Positions 1-6,351 of a stretch of 6,351 nucleotides of DNA are shown here, piece by piece (within the stretch, counting starts at the first letter, position 1; every line of letters starts with the position of its first letter). This stretch comes from Gemmatimonadota bacterium. GTDB lineage: Bacteria; Gemmatimonadota; Gemmatimonadetes; Longimicrobiales; Gaopeijiaceae. The position numbers were made by a program, and so were the translations under genes. Where the stretch lies: assembly GCA_030618065.1 (NCBI GenBank), contig JAUXEE010000130.1, positions 1 to 6,351 of the forward strand, given 5' to 3'. Under the pieces are notes generated by a model. That model ran no database searches and had not been told where the DNA came from. It saw nothing but the letters and a program-made list of their open reading frames with translations.

Positions 1-142
1 AGTTGACGGTTTCCGCCCTACCCTACTTCTTCCGCCGGCCACGGCTTCGCCTGGGGCCGGGTCATGGTGCGACCGAAAGAGGCGAATTCAGAACCTCTAT
101 CCCTAACGGGAAAACCACCGTTCAAACAAGAAAAGTGATGCG
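1..142 (+). promoter_or_regulatory. Leader region upstream of icd
   Basis: No credible open reading frame occupies this stretch on either strand; the only reverse-strand ATG here opens a 15-codon frame. A TTGAC at 3-7 resembles a -35 box, but nothing at the right distance looks like a good -10 box. A TATCCCT-like element near 98-105 is also weak, so no promoter is called firmly. The ribosome binding site for the next gene is the purine run AAGAAAAG at 128-135, about seven bases before the ATG at 143, and is a weak match. An out-of-frame ATG at 138-140 precedes the true start. Confidence 0.35.
35..60. other. GC-rich inverted repeat in the leader
   Basis: CCGGCC at 35-40 is exactly complementary to GGCCGG at 55-60, with GGC-TTC-GCC available as a small inner stem-loop. 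No T-run follows on either side, so it is not a standard intrinsic terminator. It could be the remnant terminator of an upstream gene, a leader hairpin in the icd transcript, or chance in GC-rich DNA. Confidence 0.3.
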
Positions 143-2368
<2,226 letters not shown>

Positions 2369-2394
2369 TTGGATTCCTGACAGGCTCCAAAGCG

Positions 2395-2410
2395 CCGGGC
2401 CGCTGGCCGG
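2395..2410 (+). other. Small GC hairpin between icd and gnd
   Basis: CCGG-G-CC at 2395-2401 pairs with GG-CCGG at 2405-2410, giving a six-pair stem with one bulged G and a three-base loop. ATTGTCACTT follows rather than a T-run. It may attenuate or partly terminate icd transcription, or stabilise the icd 3' end. It does not prove the two genes are separate transcription units, since the 67-bp gap is compatible with either arrangement. Confidence 0.25.
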
Positions 2411-2424
2411 ATTGTCACTTGGAA

Positions 2425-2430
2425 AAGGAG
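2425..2430 (+). promoter_or_regulatory. Shine-Dalgarno site fixing the gnd start
   Basis: AAGGAG lies five bases before the ATG at 2436. The gnd frame stays open upstream to an ATG at 2283 inside icd. However, the Rossmann start motif (MELAMIGLGAMG) begins exactly at 2436, so this site selects the true start. Confidence 0.85.
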
Positions 2431-2435
2431 AGACC

Positions 2436-3245
2436 ATGGAGTTGGCAATGATCGGGCTGGGGGCCATGGGAGAGCGTTTGGCGCTTCGCCTGGTTCGAGA
2501 TCATCGGTTGGTGGTTTTCGACCTCGACACCGCCGCCGTGGAGCGACTGGCTCCCCGTGGGGCCATCCCGGCAATCGGCATGAAAGGGATCGCGGCCGGA
2601 CTGTCAGCCCCTCGCGTGGTCTGGCTCATGCTTCCCGCAGGCGCCCCCACCGAGGAAACCATCCAGGAAATCGCACCCTTCCTGGAAGCGGATGACGTGG
2701 TGGTGGATGGCGGAAACAGCCACTACCTGGACTCCATGCGGCGGGCGTCCAGCCTCGCGGAGCAGGGGATCCACTTCCTCGACGTCGGGACGAGCGGAGG
2801 AATGGCGGGAGGCGAGCGGGGTTATTCCCTCATGATCGGCGGACCGGAGCCCATTATCGCTCGACTGGATCCCATCTTCCGAAGCCTGGCCGCTGATCCC
2901 GACCACGGCTGGGGCCGGGTGGGGCCGAGCGGCGCAGGCCACTTCACCAAGATGGTCCACAACGGCATCGAATACGCTTTGGTACGAGCCTACGCCCAGG
3001 GACTCACCGCCCTGGCCGCCAAGTCCTCCCTGGAGTTGGACCTGAAGACCGTCACCGGCATCTGGCGCAGCGGAGCCCAGGCGAGATCGGCAATCCTGGA
3101 CCTGACCCACGAAGCCCTGGCCACGAATCCCGATCTGGGGCCGCTGGCACCGTACGTCGCCGATGCCGGCAGTGAGCGTTGGACGGTGGAGGAGGCCATC
3201 GACCAGATGGCGCAGCGCGGATTCGACCGGGATCAATTCGCCTGA
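2436..3245 (+). CDS. gnd: 6-phosphogluconate dehydrogenase, short form, C-terminally truncated
   Basis: Decarboxylating dehydrogenase of the short GndA/YqeC type, expected to convert 6-phosphogluconate to ribulose 5-phosphate and CO2 in the cytosolic pentose phosphate pathway. The 269-residue product shows the Rossmann glycine motif GLGAMG (7-12), DGGNS (91-95), the substrate loop GTSGG (118-122) and the catalytic stretch KMVHNGIEY, with K172 and E179 matching the sheep catalytic Lys and Glu, plus H175 and N176. A likely 6-phosphogluconate-binding Arg is R217. Asp at 29 and 31, at the end of the second beta strand, suggests NAD preference; this is inference. The oddity is the C terminus. Family members run to about 300 residues and continue after RWTVEEAID with a conserved tail containing an ALRN-x-FGGH-like segment. 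Here unrelated residues (QMAQRGFDRDQFA) follow and then a stop. The lost tail normally lends an Arg and a His to the neighbouring subunit's active site, so activity may be impaired. Confidence 0.85.
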   Translation: MELAMIGLGAMGERLALRLVRDHRLVVFDLDTAAVERLAPRGAIPAIGMKGIAAGLSAPRVVWLMLPAGAPTEETIQEIAPFLEADDVVVDGGNSHYLDSMRRASSLAEQGIHFLDVGTSGGMAGGERGYSLMIGGPEPIIARLDPIFRSLAADPDHGWGRVGPSGAGHFTKMVHNGIEYALVRAYAQGLTALAAKSSLELDLKTVTGIWRSGAQARSAILDLTHEALATNPDLGPLAPYVADAGSERWTVEEAIDQMAQRGFDRDQFA

Positions 3246-3296
3246 ACCGAATCCCCTACCGGGGCCATTGGGGACGGACCAAGCTCCTGAAAACCC
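3246..3296. other. Convergent intergenic junction with short hairpin
   Basis: Fifty-one bases separate the gnd stop from the stop of the downstream antiporter gene, which reads from the other strand. CCCC at 3253-3256 can pair with GGGG at 3261-3264 (loop TACC) or with GGGG at 3270-3273. No T-run follows, so this is at best a weak bidirectional terminator. No coding continuation resembling the missing gnd tail is found here in any plus-strand frame. Confidence 0.3.
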
Positions 3297-4712
3297 TCAG
3301 AGGATGGCGCCCAGCACCAGATAGGCCGCCACCGTCACACCGCCCACGGCCAGGGCATAAGGAAGCTGGGTCCGCACATGGTCGATGTGGTCGGTGCCGG
3401 CGGCCATGGACGCCATGATCGTGCTGTCGGAGATGGGCGAGCAGTGGTCCCCGAAGATCCCGCCCCCCAATACAGAGGCGATGACCAGGCTGGGATGGAG
3501 TCCGATGATACCGATCATGGGGACGGCGATTGGAATCATGATGGCCCACGTTCCCCATGAGGTCCCCGTGGAAAAGGACGTCACCCCCGCAACGATGAAC
3601 AATGCCGCCGGAATGAGGAAGCGCGGCAACCCTCCTTGGACGGCGCCGGCGACATATTCGCCCGTCCCCATGGCCAGGCAGACGTCGCCGATGACGAAGG
3701 CCAGCATCAACAGAACCGCGATGGGGATAAGACCACCCACGCCCTTCATGAACATCTCGGTGATCTCGCCAACGGTCAGGATCCCCTGGGCCCGGTAGGA
3801 CAGCGCACTCACGGCCAGGGCAATCCCAAGAGCCCAGAAGACCGAAGTGGCCCCATCACCGTCCATGAGGTTCCCGTCGCCCGTCAGGTACAGGCCGACC
3901 AGGACAGCCACCACCAGAGTGCCGATGGGGAGCAACATGTTCGCGGCCCGGGCGGGGGCTCCGGCCTTGGCCTCGAGCATCAAGACCTCGTTGGCCACCA
4001 GGGGCTCGGCTCCGTCCCGAAGGAATTTGCCCTCCTCCCGGACCCTTCGTTCGGCCTCCCGCATGGGGCCGAAGTCCGCACCGGTCAAGGCCACCCCCAG
4101 GGCTGTCAGGATCGCCAGGAGGGCATAGAGGTTGAAGGGGATGGATGAAAGCATGGAGCGAAGGGGGGTGTCCATGCCCTGGGCCGCGAGCAACCCGATG
4201 ATGTAGGCTCCCCACGAATTGATGGGGATCACCGTGGCCTTGGCGGCGGCTGTGGAGTCGAGGATGTAGGCCAGCTTCTCCCGGGACACCCGTAGCCGAT
4301 CGAAGATGGGGCGAGAGACGGGTCCCGAGACAAAGATCCCGATGTTCGCCTCGACGAAGATCACAAAGCCTATGACCCAGGCCAGCACGCTGGCCGAGCG
4401 ACGATCGTGGGCAAGGCCGGCGGTGGAGATCCGATCCACGAAGCCCTTCATGCCCCCCGAGTACTGGGTGAAGGCGATGAGGGCGCCGATGAGGGCTGTC
4501 AGGAGGATCGTGAGCGTCCGGTCACGATCACCGAATACCCCAACGATGGCGTTTACGGAGGCGATCAAGCCGATGAGGGGGTTCCAACCGCTCTGAATGG
4601 TCCACCCCAGCCAGATTCCCAGCACGAGTGAGGGATAGACCTGCTTGGTCCTGATGGCCATACCCAGGGCCAGAAGGGGCGGCAGGAGGGAAAGAAATCC
4701 GTACGATTCCAT
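3297..4712 (-). CDS. NhaC-family Na+/H+ antiporter, downstream copy
   Basis: Polytopic inner-membrane secondary transporter of the NhaC family (ion transporter superfamily), expected to expel Na+ in exchange for H+. Some relatives exchange organic acids instead, such as malate/lactate, so the substrate is not certain. The 471-residue product has about a dozen hydrophobic segments and the family signatures GTSWGTWA (383-390), GDHCSPISDST (421-431) and DHIDHVRTQLPY (441-452). It also has a membrane-embedded Glu (E121 in FVEANIG) and a charged central loop at about 214-240. It aligns gap-free with the upstream neighbour at about 56 % identity, so the two arose by tandem duplication. The ATG at 4712 is six bases after the neighbour's stop. 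No Shine-Dalgarno sequence is visible before it (GATCGCCC), pointing to coupling with upstream translation. At residues 153-160 it reads STAAAKAT where the paralogue has AMCSPKTM. Confidence 0.93.
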   Translation of the reverse strand: MESYGFLSLLPPLLALGMAIRTKQVYPSLVLGIWLGWTIQSGWNPLIGLIASVNAIVGVFGDRDRTLTILLTALIGALIAFTQYSGGMKGFVDRISTAGLAHDRRSASVLAWVIGFVIFVEANIGIFVSGPVSRPIFDRLRVSREKLAYILDSTAAAKATVIPINSWGAYIIGLLAAQGMDTPLRSMLSSIPFNLYALLAILTALGVALTGADFGPMREAERRVREEGKFLRDGAEPLVANEVLMLEAKAGAPARAANMLLPIGTLVVAVLVGLYLTGDGNLMDGDGATSVFWALGIALAVSALSYRAQGILTVGEITEMFMKGVGGLIPIAVLLMLAFVIGDVCLAMGTGEYVAGAVQGGLPRFLIPAALFIVAGVTSFSTGTSWGTWAIMIPIAVPMIGIIGLHPSLVIASVLGGGIFGDHCSPISDSTIMASMAAGTDHIDHVRTQLPYALAVGGVTVAAYLVLGAIL

Positions 4713-4718
4713 GGGCGA

Positions 4719-6143
4719 TCAGAGCACGAGGCCGAATACGAGGAAGAGCCCGATGGAAATGGCCGCCAGCACGAGGGTGTACGGAAGCTGGGTGCGAACA
4801 TGGTCGATGTGATCGGCTCCCGCCGCCATGGTGGCGATGATGGTCGAATCGGATATGGGGGACGCATGGTCTCCGAACAGGCCTCCGCTGAGCACGGCCC
4901 CCACGGCCAGGCCCGGGTGGAGATCGATGAGGCCGGTCATGGGCACCACGATGGGGATCATGATTGCCCAGGTCCCGAAAGAGGTGCCGGTGGCGAAGGC
5001 GGTAACGCCGGAGGTGACGAAGAGCGCCGCCGGGATCCATGCGGGGGAGAGGCCGGCTTCCGCGGCGCCGGCCACGTAGGGACCCGTTCCCAAGGCCTGG
5101 CAGGCGTCACCGATCCCGAACGCCAATACCAGGAGGAGCCCCACCGGGACCATGCCCCCCACCCCCTTCATGAACATGTCGGTGATCTCGCTCAAGGTCA
5201 CCATCCCTCGAGTCCGGTACATCACGGACCCCACGGAGATACCGATGAGCACGGCCCAGAATGCCGACGCGGATCCATTTCCCTGGGTCAGATTACCCTG
5301 CCCCGTCACCGCCAGAAGGATGGGGAGGGAAACCACCATAACGACCACGGGAACAAGCAGGTTGAGAGGGCTGGGGGTGATGCCGGCTTTCACCGGCACG
5401 GAAAGAGCCTCAGCGGCGACCAGGGGCTCGGCCCCGTCTCGGAGGACCTTGCCCTCCTCACGCACCCGCCGCTCCGCCGTCGCCATCGGGCCGAAGGAGA
5501 GGTCGGTCATGCCTACGACGAGGGCCGATCCAACCGCCAGGATGGCGTAGAAGTTCAGGGGAGTCGCGGCCGCCAGGAGGGCCACGGGAGACTCCACCCC
5601 CTGAGTAATGAGAAGCCCGAGGACGTAGGCCCCGAAAGTGTTCAACGGGATGAGCATCGTCTTGGGTGAGCACATGGCGTCCAGGATGTAGCTGAGCCGC
5701 TCCCGGGACATGCCCAACCGGTCGAAGAGGGGGCGGGTCACGGCCCCGGAAACCAGAATCCCGATGGTGGACTCCACCATAATGACCAGGGCCAGCCCCC
5801 AGGCCATGATCCCGGCCGACCTCCTCGTACTCACGATCCCCTTCTGGGTCACCCAGCTCACGAAGCCGCTCATGCCCCCGGTGTACTGGGTCAGAGTCAG
5901 CAGCGCGCCAATCATCACCGTGAGCATGATGATCATGGCCCGGTCCGGCTCGGCGAATACCCCCACCAACCCGTCCACGGTCTGAACGAGGCCCGAAACC
6001 GGGTTCCAATCAGCCAGAATCGTCCACGCCAGCCAGATGCCCAGGAAAAGCGAGGGGTAGACCTGTTTACTCCAGATGGCCAGTGCGATGGCCAGAAGGG
6101 GCGGAAGGAGAGACACCCAGCCCAGGGCCCCCAGGTCGGTCAC
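4719..6143 (-). CDS. NhaC-family Na+/H+ antiporter, upstream copy
   Basis: Inner-membrane antiporter of the NhaC family, paralogous to the gene that follows it. The frame is open up to an ATG at 6347, but those first 68 codons give an Arg/Ser-rich, non-membrane sequence unlike the family. The GTG at 6143 has an excellent Shine-Dalgarno sequence, places the first hydrophobic helix (WVSLLPPLLA) at residue 9, and gives 474 residues, close to the paralogue's 471. It also removes an overlap with the preceding gene. Signatures are E124 in MVESTIGI, GTSFGTWA (386-393), GDHASPISDST (424-434) and DHIDHVRTQLPY (444-455). The predicted cytoplasmic loop around 217-243 is nearly identical to the paralogue's. 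Its TGA stop is in the same frame as the next gene's ATG. Na+/H+ exchange is the default family function; the ion and any co-substrate are not shown by sequence. Confidence 0.93.
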   Translation of the reverse strand: MTDLGALGWVSLLPPLLAIALAIWSKQVYPSLFLGIWLAWTILADWNPVSGLVQTVDGLVGVFAEPDRAMIIMLTVMIGALLTLTQYTGGMSGFVSWVTQKGIVSTRRSAGIMAWGLALVIMVESTIGILVSGAVTRPLFDRLGMSRERLSYILDAMCSPKTMLIPLNTFGAYVLGLLITQGVESPVALLAAATPLNFYAILAVGSALVVGMTDLSFGPMATAERRVREEGKVLRDGAEPLVAAEALSVPVKAGITPSPLNLLVPVVVMVVSLPILLAVTGQGNLTQGNGSASAFWAVLIGISVGSVMYRTRGMVTLSEITDMFMKGVGGMVPVGLLLVLAFGIGDACQALGTGPYVAGAAEAGLSPAWIPAALFVTSGVTAFATGTSFGTWAIMIPIVVPMTGLIDLHPGLAVGAVLSGGLFGDHASPISDSTIIATMAAGADHIDHVRTQLPYTLVLAAISIGLFLVFGLVL

Positions 6144-6148
6144 GGCGC

Positions 6149-6156
6149 CACCTCCC
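6149..6156 (-). promoter_or_regulatory. Shine-Dalgarno site fixing a GTG start
   Basis: Read on the minus strand this is GGGAGGTG, a near-perfect anti-16S match, five bases before the GTG at 6143. It decides the start of the upstream antiporter against the longer frame beginning at 6347. Confidence 0.85.
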
Positions 6157-6166
6157 TGGTCCGATT

Positions 6167-6203
6167 CGATCCTGGCTGCCGGATCCGGTCCGATCCTGGC
6201 TGC
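6167..6203. repeat. 13-bp direct repeat upstream of the antiporter operon pair
   Basis: CGATCCTGGCTGC occurs at 6167-6179 and again at 6191-6203, with starts 24 bp apart. GGTCCGAT also recurs at 6158-6165 and 6187-6194, so the whole segment looks like an imperfect short tandem duplication. It lies in the 64-bp gap between the partial gene and the GTG start. It could be a duplicated regulator site or replication slippage. Confidence 0.6.
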
Positions 6204-6207
6204 AGAC

Positions 6208-6351
6208 TCACTCCACCGCCTCCAGGATCTCCGTCGTGGCCAGGTGGACCGCATCGGAAAGGCGGTTCCGCTGGCGCAGGAGCTCAGTGAAGAGGAGATG
6301 GGAGAGTTCGGAATCCGCCGGCGCCGAGCGGAGCTCGTGGAGAGCATGCAG
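6208..6351 (-). CDS. 3' end of an unrecognised gene
   Basis: From the right edge, the minus strand has an open frame of 47 codons ending in TGA at 6210-6208. It begins LHALHELRSAPADSEL and ends HLATTEILEAVE. The codons are strongly G/C-ended, and the translation is a balanced, acidic, amphipathic-helical sequence, unlike the Arg/Ser-rich shadow in the neighbouring frame. The start lies outside the window and there is no ATG within it. It precedes the first antiporter by 64 bp on the same strand and is probably co-transcribed with the pair. I do not recognise the family; too little is visible to assign a function. Confidence 0.6.
   Translation of the reverse strand: MHALHELRSAPADSELSHLLFTELLRQRNRLSDAVHLATTEILEAVE

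Noticed and set aside
3..31. TTGACG as a -35 promoter box for icd
   Set aside because: At 16-18 bp spacing only pyrimidine-rich sequence (CTTCTT) is found, with no resemblance to a -10 box.
2604..3236. Minus-strand frame of 210 codons opposite gnd
   Set aside because: It is antisense to a strongly conserved dehydrogenase, has no recognisable motif and is explained by the GC-rich codon structure of gnd.
3179..3418. Plus-strand frame that might hold the missing gnd tail after a frameshift
   Set aside because: The translation (RPDGAARIRPGS and onward) shows none of the expected tail motifs, and it runs into the antisense of the antiporter gene.
4719..4721. TGA between the antiporters as a selenocysteine codon
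   Set aside because: No family homology places a selenocysteine here, both flanking proteins are complete at this point, and I see no obvious stem-loop of the bacterial SECIS type immediately downstream.
4800..5669. Long plus-strand frame (289 codons) opposite the upstream antiporter
   Set aside because: Its translation is His/Gly/Asp-rich low-complexity sequence. It lies wholly antisense to a clearly conserved membrane protein, and similar shadows occur opposite the paralogue, as expected in GC-rich DNA.
6144..6347. N-terminal extension of the upstream antiporter to the ATG at 6347
   Set aside because: The 68 extra residues are Arg/Ser-rich with no family resemblance, overlap a better coding frame, and the GTG at 6143 has a near-perfect Shine-Dalgarno sequence.

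Overview
The window is GC-rich bacterial chromosome, about 60-65 % G+C by eye, with a strong G/C bias at third codon positions. It carries four complete protein genes and the 3' end of a fifth. The host looks like a high-GC, probably aerobic bacterium from a Na+-containing habitat, because a monomeric isocitrate dehydrogenase sits beside two NhaC-type antiporters. The phylum cannot be fixed from sequence alone; a Gemmatimonadota-like or proteobacterial lineage would fit, and this is only a guess. There are no rRNA or tRNA genes, CRISPR arrays, insertion sequences or phage genes.

Left half, plus strand: a 142-bp leader with a GC-rich inverted repeat precedes a full-length monomeric NADP-dependent isocitrate dehydrogenase (143-2368). 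All the active-site residues I could check are present. After a 67-bp gap with a small hairpin and a strong ribosome binding site comes a short-form 6-phosphogluconate dehydrogenase (2436-3245). Its start is at 2436, although the reading frame stays open further upstream. Both enzymes are decarboxylating dehydrogenases that supply reduced nicotinamide cofactor. The second has lost the C-terminal tail that normally supplies part of the partner subunit's substrate site.

Right half, minus strand, convergent with the left: an operon reads leftward from the window's right edge. First is the last 47 codons of an unrecognised gene (6351-6208). Next come two paralogous NhaC-family antiporters, upstream copy 6143-4719 and downstream copy 4712-3297. 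They align without a gap over 471 residues at about 56 % identity (hand count). They lie in the same reading frame, separated only by a TGA stop and two sense codons. The downstream copy has no evident Shine-Dalgarno sequence, so it probably relies on translational coupling.

The two halves meet tail to tail in 51 bp. The truncated 3' end of the 6-phosphogluconate dehydrogenase gene abuts this junction, which suggests a past deletion or rearrangement there. I see no wholly novel system. The points most worth a second look are the in-frame tandem antiporter pair and the dehydrogenase lacking its tail.
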